From Neobacillus cucumis (GTDB lineage: Bacteria; Bacillota; Bacilli; Bacillales; Cytobacillaceae): a stretch of DNA of 64,000 nt. The stretch spans positions 62,001-126,000 of the forward strand of contig NZ_JAFBEX010000009.1 in NCBI RefSeq assembly GCF_016908975.1, written 5' to 3'. Below the pieces are notes generated by a model. That model saw only the letters and a program-made list of their open reading frames with translations, was not told the DNA's origin and searched no databases. The first letter of the stretch is position 1, and every line of letters begins with the position of its first letter. Of this stretch, positions 43,862 to 54,663 are shown piece by piece. Made by a program: the position numbers and the translations under genes.

Positions 43862-45553
43862 CTAATTGGCTAAATTAATAATCCTGCCTTCAACACTTGA
43901 ATGAACAGTTTTACCTTCTTGTGTTGTTAAATAATCTGTGAATATTTCCCAATCTACAAATCCTGGTTCACTGACACGACCTTCGCTATAAGCCTTCGCA
44001 AACACGGTGTAGCCATCACCGCCTTTTGCCGTAAAGGTGTTTGTAGCCACAACGTATGTTTTATTTGGTTCTAGAGCAGTATAGTGAACACCATCTTCTT
44101 TCACGTCGATGGATTGTACTCTTTGGCCAGCTGGTTTTCTGCTGTCAAAAGTAAATTTTAAACCTGATACTTGAAGGAACCCCCCAAAAGCACTCGGCGC
44201 ATCCTTTACACTAAATTCAAGAGCTTCTTTAATTTCTGCTCCCGTTAGTTTCATAATGCCAAGTGTATTTCCGAAGGGCATAATTTCAAAAACCTTTGCT
44301 AACGTAATATCTTCAGCAGAAACAGAAGTTCGAATTCCACCTCCATTTTGAAAGGCTATAACTGTATCAGGGTTAATGGTTTTCGCTTTTGCCAGCATAC
44401 CATCAGTAAATAAGTCTCCAAGGTTGGTTTCCCCTGTTCGTGCAGGAGGATTCCCTCCAATTAAGTCTACAGTCGTTTTCCCAACCACTGTTTGCTGCAT
44501 TTCCACTACACTTGGTTTGTATTTCGTTTCTAAGATCTGGGCGGACTCAGGATCATCCGGAATCACATAAGCGTTATTGACTTTTTGATCAAGATCAATG
44601 AGTTTTCCGGAAGAGCTCACGACTTTCCCTTTTTTATCAAATTCAACATCTAATGTCCCCAAATATTTACTGTACTCGTTCGCCTGGACAATGACTGTCG
44701 GTTCCTCCCCAGCATTTACTATAACTGGTTGGTCTAATTTATCATGAGAATGACCTCCAACGATGACATCAATTCCCTCTACATCTTTCGCTAAAGTAAG
44801 GTCGTTATCACCGCCTCCGTCATTGTATCCGATATGAGTTAAGGCAATGATTTTATTAACACCTTTTTTCTTAAATTCCTTGACTGCTTGTTTCGCTTCT
44901 TCTAGATAATTTTCAAATTCAACATCAGGTCCAGGGCTGGAAATATCTTTTGTTTCAGCAGTCGTAAGCCCAAAAATTCCAATTTTCTCTCCATTCACTT
45001 CTTTAATAATACCATTATAAATTTGTCCATCTTTAGGATGCTTTTCAATTCTATTATTGAAGTAATTTTTTACGTTAGCATCCTGTTGGAAATTAACATT
45101 CGCACTGACAAATGGGAATTTAGCACCTTTAATGAAATTAGCTAAAGTCGCCGTTCCCTTATCAAATTCATGGTTACCAAACGTCATAGCGTCATAACCT
45201 ATTAGGTTCATAAACTCTAAATCTGCCAAACCTTCATATTCATTGAAATAAAGTGTACCTGTAAATACATCACCTGCATCCAATAAAAGTGAATTCGAAT
45301 TGTCCTCACGTACTTGCTTAATGGTAGTAATACGTCTAGCAATATTATCTAAATGTGCATGAGTATCGTTCGTATGCATGATGGTTAAATCAAAGTTTTT
45401 ATTCTTTTTTTCTTCTTTTTTATGTATCGTTGCAGCCGAATTATTCATTTCGTTAGTACTTGCAAATGCTGCAGGAGCTGTTGCAGATGTGGCAATGGCT
45501 GTTGCGGCTAAAATGGAGAATAACTTGTGTGAATAGTTTTTCTTGTAATTCAT
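43862..45553 (-). CDS. Secreted 5'-nucleotidase/metallophosphatase
   Basis: A 563-residue exported enzyme. Signal peptide about 1-31 (AAFA-S). The metallophosphatase domain has MHTNDTHAHLDN (D63, H65), LLDAGDVFTGT, FGNHEFDKG and IVGGHSHDKL; the C-terminal nucleotide-binding domain has PARTGETNLGDLFTDGML, FQNGGGIRT and FTAKGGDGYTVF. It hydrolyses nucleotides or related phosphate esters outside the cell. No LPXTG anchor is present, so it is released or loosely held. About 350 bases upstream hold only AT-rich DNA and the glutamate synthase terminator. Confidence 0.93.
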   Translation of the reverse strand: MNYKKNYSHKLFSILAATAIATSATAPAAFASTNEMNNSAATIHKKEEKKNKNFDLTIMHTNDTHAHLDNIARRITTIKQVREDNSNSLLLDAGDVFTGTLYFNEYEGLADLEFMNLIGYDAMTFGNHEFDKGTATLANFIKGAKFPFVSANVNFQQDANVKNYFNNRIEKHPKDGQIYNGIIKEVNGEKIGIFGLTTAETKDISSPGPDVEFENYLEEAKQAVKEFKKKGVNKIIALTHIGYNDGGGDNDLTLAKDVEGIDVIVGGHSHDKLDQPVIVNAGEEPTVIVQANEYSKYLGTLDVEFDKKGKVVSSSGKLIDLDQKVNNAYVIPDDPESAQILETKYKPSVVEMQQTVVGKTTVDLIGGNPPARTGETNLGDLFTDGMLAKAKTINPDTVIAFQNGGGIRTSVSAEDITLAKVFEIMPFGNTLGIMKLTGAEIKEALEFSVKDAPSAFGGFLQVSGLKFTFDSRKPAGQRVQSIDVKEDGVHYTALEPNKTYVVATNTFTAKGGDGYTVFAKAYSEGRVSEPGFVDWEIFTDYLTTQEGKTVHSSVEGRIINLAN

Positions 45554-45849
45554 TCAAAAATGCCTCCCTTAAAAGAAAAATCAATACGCAGACCCTAATT
45601 AAAAGAAAAAACGAGCCAACTTTATTCTATCAAAAATAATGGAAAAAAGTTCTAAATTAATAAAATAGTAACATTAATTTTATAATCTAATTATATTAAA
45701 TGGGGACTTTCATTTTGGCGAATGCAAACATTGTATGGTATGTCTATTATAGTTCAACATGACTATTTCCTACATCATTGTAAGCTTTAATTACACACTT
45801 TCTTCAAGAAAAACCAGCACTTTAACTAGTAGTGTACAATATAAACAAA

Positions 45850-45875
45850 GGCATCATCCAAATATGGATGATGCC
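45850..45875 (-). terminator. Terminator after glutamate synthase operon
   Basis: GGCATCATCCA / TGGATGATGCC with a 4-nt loop, then TTTGTTTAT on the minus strand. Confidence 0.9.
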
Positions 45876-45906
45876 TATGCCTATACTCATAACCTATTAA
45901 ACAGTT

Positions 45907-47373
45907 TTATACCATTAAATATTTGTCTACTGCTTCTGCGACTTCACGACCCTCATTGATTGCCCAAACGATAAGGCTCTGCCCTCTTCTGGCATCACCG
46001 GCAGCGAACACACCCTCAACATTGGTTTTGAATTCACCGTATCTAGCTTGAACCTTTTGGTTAACAGCTCTCACACCAAATTGCTTTAATAGTGGCTGTT
46101 CTGTTCCTTCAAATCCAATCGCGATAAACACAAACTGAGCTGGCCATACTTTTTCAGTGCCTGGGATTTCTTTGAAATAATAACGACCATTTTCATCCTT
46201 CAGTTTCTCCATTTGGATGGTGTGAAGCTCTTTCAGGTTGCCATTCTCATCAGCAACGATTTTCTTCGTTTGAATCGAATATTGACGAGGATCTTCCCCA
46301 AATTTCGCTTCGGCTTCCTTATAAGCATAATCCATCGTAAAAACGTTTGGATAAGCTGGCCATAGGTTTTCAGAAGTCCGTTCAGAAGGAAGTTGTGGAT
46401 GCTTACCAAACTGAACCACACTGTTGCAATTTTGACGTAGGGCAGTTGCCACACAGTCAGCACCGGTGTCCCCACCGCCAATAACGATGACGTCTTTGCC
46501 TTCTACATTGATAAACTGACCATCTTCAAAATTGGAATCTAGAAGACTTTTTGTCGATAGTGTTAGATAATCCATCGCAAAATGAATACCCTTTGCCTCG
46601 CGACCTTCAATCACTAAATCACGCTGTTTTTGCGCACCCGTACAAAGGATGACAGCATCGAATTGTGCTTGAAGTTGTTCAGCAGTAATATCTTTACCGA
46701 CTTCTGTATTTGTAACGAAGTCGATGCCTTCTTGTGTCAATAAACGTACACGACGTTCAACAACTTCTTTTTCAAGCTTCATGTTTGGAATTCCATACAT
46801 GAGTAATCCGCCTGGACGATCTGCACGTTCAAAAACAGTCACTGAGTGACCTGCTTGGTTAAGCTGATCAGCGGCAGCCAATCCGGCAGGACCAGAACCA
46901 ATAATCGCTACTTTCTTTCCAGTCCGTGATGCTGGAATCCGAGGTGTAATCCATCCATTTTCAAAGCCTTTATCGATAATCGCTTGTTCAATGTTCTTGA
47001 TAGTTACAGCTGGGTCGGAAATCGCCACCGTACAAGACCCTTCACACGGAGCCGGACAAACTCTCCCTGTAAACTCAGGGAAATTATTTGTTTTCATTAA
47101 ACGATCCAATGCTTCTTTCCAACGACCGCGATAAACTAAATCATTCCACTCTGGAATTAGATTGTGAATTGGACAGCCTGATGTTGCTCCTTGAATCTCC
47201 ATACCGATATGGCAGAAGGGAGTGGCGCAGTCCATGCACCGCGCCCCCTGTATGCTTAATTTTTCATCAGAAAAAGGAATTTTATGCTCTTTCCAGTCGT
47301 TTAGACGTGTTAAAGGATCTCTTTCTGCAGCTTTTTCACGAGCATATTCCATAAATCCTGTTGCTTTTCCCAT
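45907..47373 (-). CDS. gltB: Glutamate synthase small (beta) subunit
   Basis: A 488-residue subunit (gltD in E. coli naming). N-terminal cysteine clusters for 4Fe-4S centres ([32 protein letters not shown]) are followed by FAD- and NADPH-binding Rossmann motifs, [17 protein letters not shown] and [13 protein letters not shown], and a late [11 protein letters not shown]. It feeds NADPH electrons to the large subunit. GGGGAGAGGG precedes the ATG; the gap from gltA is 17 bases. Confidence 0.97.
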   Translation of the reverse strand: MGKATGFMEYAREKAAERDPLTRLNDWKEHKIPFSDEKLSIQGARCMDCATPFCHIGMEIQGATSGCPIHNLIPEWNDLVYRGRWKEALDRLMKTNNFPEFTGRVCPAPCEGSCTVAISDPAVTIKNIEQAIIDKGFENGWITPRIPASRTGKKVAIIGSGPAGLAAADQLNQAGHSVTVFERADRPGGLLMYGIPNMKLEKEVVERRVRLLTQEGIDFVTNTEVGKDITAEQLQAQFDAVILCTGAQKQRDLVIEGREAKGIHFAMDYLTLSTKSLLDSNFEDGQFINVEGKDVIVIGGGDTGADCVATALRQNCNSVVQFGKHPQLPSERTSENLWPAYPNVFTMDYAYKEAEAKFGEDPRQYSIQTKKIVADENGNLKELHTIQMEKLKDENGRYYFKEIPGTEKVWPAQFVFIAIGFEGTEQPLLKQFGVRAVNQKVQARYGEFKTNVEGVFAAGDARRGQSLIVWAINEGREVAEAVDKYLMV

Positions 47374-47390
47374 TTTCCCTCTCCCCTTTC

Positions 47391-50300
47391 TTAGCGGATT
47401 GCAGCTTCCTGCTGTTTAGATGTTTTTTGTTTTGCTCCGGAATTCGCTAAAAAGGCGCTCATAACGGCTTCTTCTTCTGATAAGCCTGCTAATTTTTGCT
47501 CCTCGATCAATTGGATCATCCGCTTATAATCCTTCGGAATGACTTTGACAAATTTTCTGACACACTCTTCCCAGTCCTCTAGAACACAGCTTGCCTTTAC
47601 ACTTTCCGTAAACGCATAATGGTTTTCGATTAACTGTTTTAACTCATCCTGATCGGCAGGATTTGAGACTGATTCAAATTCAATCAATTCTTGATTACAT
47701 AAATGCTTAAATGCATCCTTGTCTTCAGTTAGTACGTAGGCAATTCCGCCGGACATTCCCGCACCGAAGTTCTTACCAACATCACCTAAAACAACCACAC
47801 GTCCACCTGTCATATACTCACAGCCATGGTCGCCAATACCTTCAACAACGACGTTTACACCACTGTTACGAACGGCAAAACGTTCTCCGGCACGGCCATT
47901 AATATAAGCTTCCCCGCTAGTTGCACCGATAAAGGCAACATTACCTGCGATGACATTTTCGCCTGAAGCAATCTTCGTATGTTCATCCGCTTTGACAATA
48001 ATTTTTCCACCAGATAAACCTTTACCAACATAATCGTTCGCATCACCAGTTAGTTCAAGGGTCATTCCCTTTGGCACAAAAGCTCCAAAGCTTTGACCGG
48101 CAGAACCGTTAAATCTTAAAGTAATCGTATCTTCTGGAAGACCTTCTTCACCGTAGCGTTTAGAAATTTCACTTCCGACAATCGTACCTGCAACGCGGTT
48201 AACGTTGGTAATTAGGAAGCTAGCATCCACTGGTGTTCCCTGCTCGATAGCCGATTGAACAGTAGGTAGAATTTTTGTAAGATCAAGAGTTTCATTGATT
48301 CTGTGATTTTGCGGACGTTTAAACGTGCGCGCTCCGTCAGGCTTGTGAAGTAAAGCTGTTAAGTCTAAGCTTTGAGCCTTCCAGTGCGATTTTGCACGCT
48401 CACTTACCGTTAATACATCTGTGCGGCCGACCATTTCCTCAACCGTTCTAAAACCAAGCTCAGCCATTAATTCACGTACTTCCTGTGCAACAAAGCGCAT
48501 AAAGTTAACGATATAATCAGCTTCACCTGTGAACTTTTTACGAAGCTCAGGGTTTTGAGTCGCGATACCAACCGGACATGTATCCAAGTGACAAACACGC
48601 ATCATGACACAGCCTAAAACAACAAGTGGTGCAGTGGCAAAGCCAAATTCCTCTGCGCCAAGTAACGCTGCCATCACAACATCTTTACCTGTCATTAATT
48701 TACCGTCTGTTTCAAGTACCACACGGTCACGTAGACCATTCAACATTAACGTTTGGTGTGCTTCTGCTAATCCAAGCTCCCAAGGTAATCCAGCGTGCTG
48801 AATACTTGTTTTTGGCGATGCACCAGTACCGCCATCGTAACCGCTGATAACAATAACATCAGCTACGGCTTTCGCTACACCAGCAGCAATCGTTCCAACG
48901 CCGCCCTTGGAAACAAGCTTTACGCTAATACGAGCATCACGATTGGCATTTTTTAAATCATGGATCAGCTGTGCTAAATCCTCGATAGAATAAATGTCAT
49001 GGTGTGGCGGAGGTGAAATTAAGCTAACACCAGGTGTAGCTCCACGTACGTCGGCAACCCATGGATAAACCTTCTTACCCATTAACTGACCACCTTCACC
49101 TGGCTTAGCACCCTGTGCCATTTTAATTTGCAACTCTTCAGCATTGACAAGATAATGACTCTTGACACCAAAACGACCAGAAGCAATCTGTTTAATCTTA
49201 CTTCCTCTGTTGTCGCCATTTTCATCTAAAACAAAGCGGCTTGGATCTTCCCCGCCTTCACCCGAGTTACTTTTTCCACCTAAACGGTTCATGGCAATCG
49301 CTAATGTTTCGTGTGCTTCTTTAGAGATAGATCCAAAGGACATCGCGCCTGTTTTAAAGCGTTGGACAATGGAATCCACTGATTCTACTTCTTCAATTGG
49401 CACAGCTTGGCTTGAACCATTAAAGGAGAATAAGTTACGTAAGAAACCAAGTCTTTCTTCGTTCGCAAGGTTCGAGTATTTTTTAAATAAATCATAATCA
49501 CCGTTACGGCAAGCCCATTGCAGCGTATGAATGGTTCCTGGATTAAACGCATGGTGTTCACCATCATGCCTCCATTGGAAGTTACTGCCAGATTCTAAGG
49601 TCTTGTCAGTTGATGCTGAATAAGCTTCTGCATGGCGCAGCTTTGCTTCTTTGGCAATGGTGTCTAATCCAATACCGCCAAGCTGGGATACTGTTCCTGT
49701 GAAATAACGATCGATTACATCAGAACCAATTCCAACTGCTTCAAAAATTTGTGCTCCACGATAACTTTGCACCGTTGAAATACCCATTTTAGACATGACC
49801 TTAACAACACCTTCGGTCATCCCATAAACATATTTTTCTACCGCTTCTTGATAAGTGTAAGGTAAGGTACCTTCTTCAATAGCATTCTGGTAAATATTGA
49901 ATACTAGATAAGGGTTAATAGCATCTACACCATATCCTAGCAGCACAGCGAAGTGATGTACTTCTCTTGCTTCCCCTGTTTCAATAACGATGCTAGCTTT
50001 CGTTCTTAATCCTTCACGAATCATGTGCTGATGAAGAGCGCTAACAGCCAATAACGATGGAATAGCTACATCATTTTCGTTAATATGACGGTCAGAAAGG
50101 ATAATCAAGCTCGCGCCTTCTGCAATGGCTTCATTTGCTTGACGGAACATTTCATTCAAGCTGTTTTCTAAATTGTCCGTAAACAAGATATCAATCACTT
50201 TGTTTTTAAATGCTTGGTTCTTCTTTAATTCAGCAAGCTGGCTATTAGTAAGAACAGGTGTTTCCAACTGAATCCGACGGCAATTTTCTGCTGAAGGATG

Positions 50301-51938
50301 AAGTAAATTCCCTTCTGCTCCTAAATAGGAAACAGTTGACGTCACAATTGCTTCACGAATCGAATCAATCGGTGGATTGGTTACTTGGGCAAATAATTGC
50401 TTAAAGTAGTTAAACAAGTTCTGTGGACGATCTGACAATACCGCAAGAGGCATATCATTTCCCATTGCTCCAAGTGGATCCTTGCCTTCTGTTACAACTG
50501 GAAGGATATATTTTTGAACATCCTCATACGTATATCCAAAGGCCTTTTCAAGAGTTAGTAAATCTGCTGGAATTTCTCCTTCAGTCTCTACATTCCCTTC
50601 CAATCGAACAAGCTGCTCATCCAACCATTGTTGATAAGGCTGTGCTTGTGCCATTTCAGACTTAATTTCTTCGTCGGAAATAATACGTCCTTCTTCTAAA
50701 TCAATCAATAGCATTTTTCCTGGTTGAAGACGCTCTTTGTATAACACCTTTTCCGGTTCTACATCGATAACGCCAACCTCAGATGAAAAGATAATATAGT
50801 CATCTTCTGTAACATAATAACGGGCCGGACGAAGACCGTTCCGATCCAAAATCGCGCCGATTTGTTTCCCATCTGTAAAAGAAATCGCTGATGGTCCATC
50901 CCATGGCTCCATTAATGAACTGTGATATTCATAAAAAGCTCGTTTTTCCTGTGTCATATGAGGATTCTCAGACCATGGCTCAGGAACAAGCATCATCGCT
51001 GCGTGCGCTGGTTTACGACCTGCTAGCACTAAAAATTCAAGCGCATTGTCTAAAATCGAGGAATCACTACCATCTGTATCTAGGATTGGCAACACTTTAT
51101 CCAAGTCGTTTCCAAACGCTTCTGATACGAATTGTGATTCACGAGCTTTCATCCAGTGAATATTTCCTTGAAGGGTATTGATTTCACCGTTGTGAATCAA
51201 ATAACGGTTTGGATGAGCTCTTTCCCAGCTTGGGAATGTATTTGTACTAAAGCGTGAGTGTACTAAAGCAAACGCAGAGATGAAATTCTCATCTTGTAAA
51301 TCCAAATAGAATTGATCCACTTGTTCAGGTGTTAGCAATCCTTTGTAAACAATCGTCTTGCTTGAAAGACTCGCAAAATAGAATCTGAACTCAGATTCCT
51401 TTGCCCATTTTTCTGCTTGTTTCCGAATCACGTATAATTTTCGTTCAAACGCTAATGCATCCGTACTAGTTTCGTTGTTTCCAACAAACAACTGGCGAAT
51501 AACAGGACAGCTTTCCTGTGCCGTTACCCCGATGTTTTCAGCATTGACAGGAACAGTTCTCCAGCCAAGTACCGTTTGCCCCTCTTGTTCAACCAATTGA
51601 TTGATGTGCGTCTCAATTTTTTCTCGTTCTGCATCATCTTTTGAGAAAAACAGCATCCCCACTCCGTATTTCCCTTGTTCAGGCAAGTTCATTTCTGAAC
51701 ATTCTTGACGGAAAAATAGATCTGGTATTTGAACCATAAGTCCCGCACCATCACCTGTTAGAGGGTCACTCCCCTGCCCGCCGCGATGGTCTAATTGACA
51801 AAGCATTTTCAGTCCTTTTGCCACAATATCATGTGTGGCATTTCCTTTTATGTGTGCATATAAGCCGATTCCACATGCATCATGTTCGAATTCAGGACGG
51901 TAGAGACCTTGTGCTTTAGGTAGTTGATGATATGTCAT
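47391..51938 (-). CDS. gltA: Glutamate synthase large (alpha) subunit
   Basis: A 1515-residue enzyme making two glutamates from glutamine and 2-oxoglutarate (gltB in E. coli naming). A 21-residue propeptide precedes the Ntn nucleophile C22 (EHDACGIG) of the glutaminase domain; central and FMN/3Fe-4S synthase domains follow (SGYDGGTGASPKTS; GCVMMRVCHLDTCPVGIATQ) and a C-terminal GXGXG beta-helix (GLSGGKIIVKAD; GAGMSGGIAYVL). The frame extends to 52013, but GGGAGAG lies seven bases before ATG 51938. Divergent from its activator gltC. Confidence 0.98.
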   Translation of the reverse strand: MTYHQLPKAQGLYRPEFEHDACGIGLYAHIKGNATHDIVAKGLKMLCQLDHRGGQGSDPLTGDGAGLMVQIPDLFFRQECSEMNLPEQGKYGVGMLFFSKDDAEREKIETHINQLVEQEGQTVLGWRTVPVNAENIGVTAQESCPVIRQLFVGNNETSTDALAFERKLYVIRKQAEKWAKESEFRFYFASLSSKTIVYKGLLTPEQVDQFYLDLQDENFISAFALVHSRFSTNTFPSWERAHPNRYLIHNGEINTLQGNIHWMKARESQFVSEAFGNDLDKVLPILDTDGSDSSILDNALEFLVLAGRKPAHAAMMLVPEPWSENPHMTQEKRAFYEYHSSLMEPWDGPSAISFTDGKQIGAILDRNGLRPARYYVTEDDYIIFSSEVGVIDVEPEKVLYKERLQPGKMLLIDLEEGRIISDEEIKSEMAQAQPYQQWLDEQLVRLEGNVETEGEIPADLLTLEKAFGYTYEDVQKYILPVVTEGKDPLGAMGNDMPLAVLSDRPQNLFNYFKQLFAQVTNPPIDSIREAIVTSTVSYLGAEGNLLHPSAENCRRIQLETPVLTNSQLAELKKNQAFKNKVIDILFTDNLENSLNEMFRQANEAIAEGASLIILSDRHINENDVAIPSLLAVSALHQHMIREGLRTKASIVIETGEAREVHHFAVLLGYGVDAINPYLVFNIYQNAIEEGTLPYTYQEAVEKYVYGMTEGVVKVMSKMGISTVQSYRGAQIFEAVGIGSDVIDRYFTGTVSQLGGIGLDTIAKEAKLRHAEAYSASTDKTLESGSNFQWRHDGEHHAFNPGTIHTLQWACRNGDYDLFKKYSNLANEERLGFLRNLFSFNGSSQAVPIEEVESVDSIVQRFKTGAMSFGSISKEAHETLAIAMNRLGGKSNSGEGGEDPSRFVLDENGDNRGSKIKQIASGRFGVKSHYLVNAEELQIKMAQGAKPGEGGQLMGKKVYPWVADVRGATPGVSLISPPPHHDIYSIEDLAQLIHDLKNANRDARISVKLVSKGGVGTIAAGVAKAVADVIVISGYDGGTGASPKTSIQHAGLPWELGLAEAHQTLMLNGLRDRVVLETDGKLMTGKDVVMAALLGAEEFGFATAPLVVLGCVMMRVCHLDTCPVGIATQNPELRKKFTGEADYIVNFMRFVAQEVRELMAELGFRTVEEMVGRTDVLTVSERAKSHWKAQSLDLTALLHKPDGARTFKRPQNHRINETLDLTKILPTVQSAIEQGTPVDASFLITNVNRVAGTIVGSEISKRYGEEGLPEDTITLRFNGSAGQSFGAFVPKGMTLELTGDANDYVGKGLSGGKIIVKADEHTKIASGENVIAGNVAFIGATSGEAYINGRAGERFAVRNSGVNVVVEGIGDHGCEYMTGGRVVVLGDVGKNFGAGMSGGIAYVLTEDKDAFKHLCNQELIEFESVSNPADQDELKQLIENHYAFTESVKASCVLEDWEECVRKFVKVIPKDYKRMIQLIEEQKLAGLSEEEAVMSAFLANSGAKQKTSKQQEAAIR

Positions 51939-52068
51939 AGTAAATCTCTCCCTGTTGATTATTGTCGAAATATTGTATATAAATATTTTAGGTTTTCTTA
52001 ATAATATAAACAATATATAATTTATATGAAATTAATCTAATTTTTATATGAATAGAAGGAGAGTTAAA

Positions 52069-52971
52069 TTGGAGCTTCGACAATTACGTTATTTCATTGA
52101 AGTCGCGGAACGCCAGCATGTGACAGAGGCAGCTGAAAATCTGAATGTGGCACAATCGGCTGTCAGCTATCAAATTACCAAGCTAGAGGAAGAACTAGGA
52201 GTTAAACTATTAGAGCGAGTCGGAAGAAACATTAAGGTGACCCAGATCGGTCATATTTTTTTACAATATGTAATAAGTGCTATGAAAACAATTGATGAAG
52301 CCAAGGAAAAAGTTGACGAATATCTCGACCCACAAGCAGGAACGATTAAAATTGGTTATCCTACAAGTCTTGCCCGATATTGGTTACCAAATGTGATTTC
52401 GGCTTTTAGAAAAGATGTACCCAATGTGAACTTTCATTTACGTCAAGGATCGTATGCCTACTTAATTGATGCTGTTAAGAATGGTGAAATTGATTTAGCT
52501 TTTCTCGGTCCTGTCCCAATGAAGGATCCAGATTTACAATCTAAGATACTCTTTATGGAAAATATCGTTGCTTTGCTTCCTAGTCATCACCCCTTGGCGG
52601 ATCGAAAAAGTTTGTCTTTAGGTGATTTGCGGAATGATCCTTTTGTCTTATTTCCAAAAGGGTATGTTCTCCGTGGGATTGCGGTAGGAGCCTGTCGTGA
52701 GGCTGGATTTGAACCGAATATTGCGTCTGAGGGGGAGGATATGGATGCTTTAAAAGGGCTTGTGTCTGCGGGTATCGGCGTTAGCCTGTTGCCTGAGAGC
52801 ACGTTCTATGACTCGATACCCCGATTTACAGTTAAGGTCGCTATTGAAGCTCCAAAGGCAACGCGATCGGTAGGGATTATTATTCCGAAACATAGAGAAA
52901 TTGCTCCATCGGAGAGGAATTTCTATCAGTTTCTTATCCAATTTTTTGATAGGTTGGATCGGTATAAATAG
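52069..52971 (+). CDS. gltC: LysR-type activator of glutamate synthase
   Basis: A 300-residue LysR regulator. N-terminal helix-turn-helix LRQLRYFIEVAERQHVTEAAENLNVAQSAVSYQ, then an effector domain with IKIGYPTSLARYWLPNVI. In B. subtilis GltC activates gltAB in response to the 2-oxoglutarate/glutamate ratio and represses itself. The divergent place 130 bases from gltA supports this. AGAAGGAGAG lies five bases before TTG 52069, which gives the expected MELRQLRYF start; ATG 52048 is upstream of that site. Confidence 0.95.
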   Translation: MELRQLRYFIEVAERQHVTEAAENLNVAQSAVSYQITKLEEELGVKLLERVGRNIKVTQIGHIFLQYVISAMKTIDEAKEKVDEYLDPQAGTIKIGYPTSLARYWLPNVISAFRKDVPNVNFHLRQGSYAYLIDAVKNGEIDLAFLGPVPMKDPDLQSKILFMENIVALLPSHHPLADRKSLSLGDLRNDPFVLFPKGYVLRGIAVGACREAGFEPNIASEGEDMDALKGLVSAGIGVSLLPESTFYDSIPRFTVKVAIEAPKATRSVGIIIPKHREIAPSERNFYQFLIQFFDRLDRYK

Positions 52972-52987
52972 TTTGATGATGTTGGAT

Positions 52988-53745
52988 TGTATTGATGAGG
53001 GTGGGTTTCGGACAGCTCTGAATCTTTTGGAACGGTCCTTGTCCGAATGACGGGGAGATTCGGACAATCCTCTGAACTTTTAGGCTTTCCTTGTCCGAAT
53101 AGAGGGTGGTTTCGGACAGCTCCGGTTCTTTTGGAACGGTTCTTGTCCGAATGACGAGGAGATTCGGACACCCCTCTGCTCTTTTGGGCTTTCCTTGTCT
53201 TAATGGCGGAGAGAGATTCGGACAATCCTCTGAACTTTTGGGCTTTCCTTGTCCGAATAGAGGGTGGATTCGGACAGCTTCGAATCTTTTGGAACGGTTC
53301 TTGTCCGAATGACGAGGAGATTCGGACACCCCCACTGCTCTTTTGGGCTTTTCTTGTCCGAATGGAGTGTTGTTTTGGACAGCTCCGGTTCTTTTGAAAC
53401 GGTTCTTGTCCGAATGACGAGGAGATTCGGACACTCCTCTGCTCTTTTGGGCTTTTCTTATCCGAATGGAGGGTGGTTCGGACAGTCCTCTCCTCTTTTG
53501 GGTCTTCTTTGTCCGAATGAGACTGGGATTCGGACAGCTTCGAATCTTTTGGAACGGTCCTTGTCCGAATGACCGGGAGATTCGGACAATCCTCTGAACT
53601 TTTGGGCTTTCCTTGTCCGAATAGAGGGTGGATTCGGACAGCTCCTACTCTTTTGAAACAGTTCTTGTCCGAATAAGACCCGGATTCGGACAGCTCCTGC
53701 TCTTATTGGAACAATCCTTGTCCGAATGAGGCTGCCATACGGACA
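52988..53745. repeat. 52-bp hairpin repeat array 3 (about 15 units)
   Basis: Hairpins begin at 52988, 53040, 53092, 53144, 53196, 53250, 53302, 53355, 53407, 53459, 53510, 53562, 53614, 53666 and 53719; nearly all steps are 52 bp. The arms are TGTCCGAAT / ATTCGGACA, the same as in array 1, while loops (GACGAGGAG, AGAGGGTGG) and spacers (TCCTCTGCTCTTTTGGGCTT; CTTCGAATCTTTTGGAACGG) differ. Begins 17 bases after the gltC stop. Reading frames inside are repeat by-products. Confidence 0.96.
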
Positions 53746-54058
53746 GTCCTTTTGTAAAAACACTGGTGCAGAATCAACATTCTCAAGCCACACTTGTCCT
53801 TGTCCATTCAAACCATCCTTCTTCATTCATACATCCCTATAAAAGTCCTTTTCCTTTTTACGAAACCAAGAAAGATAAGAACCAAAAACTTGGGGATCCC
53901 TAATCTCATTCTTCCTTGAGAACGAGAGTTGTGTCACTTCCCCTGTTTTATAACCTAAAGGGTTCTAAACATGGTTGGAACAGGTCTTCCCTTCCATTTC
54001 CTTGTTCACTTTCGAACGAGCCACAATCATTTTGTCTGTTGAGTACATTAATTAAAGA

Positions 54059-54088
54059 ATTGATAAAATACCGTCTGGACGGTATAGT
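54059..54088 (+). promoter_or_regulatory. Promoter and palindromic operator of the TetR-SMR operon
   Basis: TTGATA (54060-54065), 17-bp spacer, TATAGT (54083-54088). Between and into the -10 lies the perfect inverted repeat ATACCGTC-TG-GACGGTAT (54068-54085). This is the expected form of a TetR autorepressor operator. Confidence 0.88.
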
Positions 54089-54120
54089 AAAAATAAGATG
54101 ATTAGGAGGAGTTGAGGTTT

Positions 54121-54663
54121 GTGAGTAGTAATAAACGACGTCTATTATTAGATGCTGCGTCTAACATTGTCAAAAATGAAGGTGTGGCTCAGCTAACCTT
54201 AGAAGCGGTAGCTAAGAATGCTGGTGTCAGTAAAGGTGGACTGCTTTATCATTTTCCTAATAAAGAAGCCTTAATCAGTGGGATGATTGATGAGCTTACA
54301 AATAATTATGCGAATGAGATTCAGGAAAAAGTAAACGTTGACAATTACCCAAATGGGAAATGGAGCAGGGCTTATGTGGAGGCTACTTTTACAGAACTTG
54401 ATGACGGGTTGAAAATGAGTTCTGGCTTATTAGCAGCTGCCTTTACGAATCCAGAATTGCTAGAAAAGCTTAAAACGCAATATGTCAATTGGCAGAAAAA
54501 CATTGAAAACGATAAGACAGATCCCGTGCTTGCTACAATTGCTCGCCTTGCTGCAGACGGTTTATGGTTTGCAGAAATATTTGGCTTAGCCCCATTAGAT
54601 AACGAGCTTAAAGAACGTATTTTTAATCAGCTTGTTTCGTGGACAAAGGAGGAAAAAAACTAA
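54121..54663 (+). CDS. TetR-family repressor
   Basis: A 180-residue regulator. The N-terminal TetR domain reads RRLLLDAASNIVKNEGVAQL, AVAKNAGVSKGGLLYHFPNK. The C-terminal part is helical and ligand-binding, of unknown specificity. The start is taken as GTG 54121 after AGGAGGAG...GAGG; a TTG at 54112 abuts the ribosome site. Its stop overlaps the start of the SMR gene (TAATG), so the repressor and exporter are coupled and probably induced by the exporter's substrate. Confidence 0.9.
   Translation: MSSNKRRLLLDAASNIVKNEGVAQLTLEAVAKNAGVSKGGLLYHFPNKEALISGMIDELTNNYANEIQEKVNVDNYPNGKWSRAYVEATFTELDDGLKMSSGLLAAAFTNPELLEKLKTQYVNWQKNIENDKTDPVLATIARLAADGLWFAEIFGLAPLDNELKERIFNQLVSWTKEEKN

Noticed and set aside
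45554..45906. Small gene between 5'-nucleotidase and glutamate synthase
   Set aside because: AT-rich, no ribosome site, only the operon terminator at 45850-45875 is supported.
52926..53826. Several frames of 60-166 codons on both strands of array 3
   Set aside because: Same reason: stop-poor repeat DNA, frames on both strands, no start signals.
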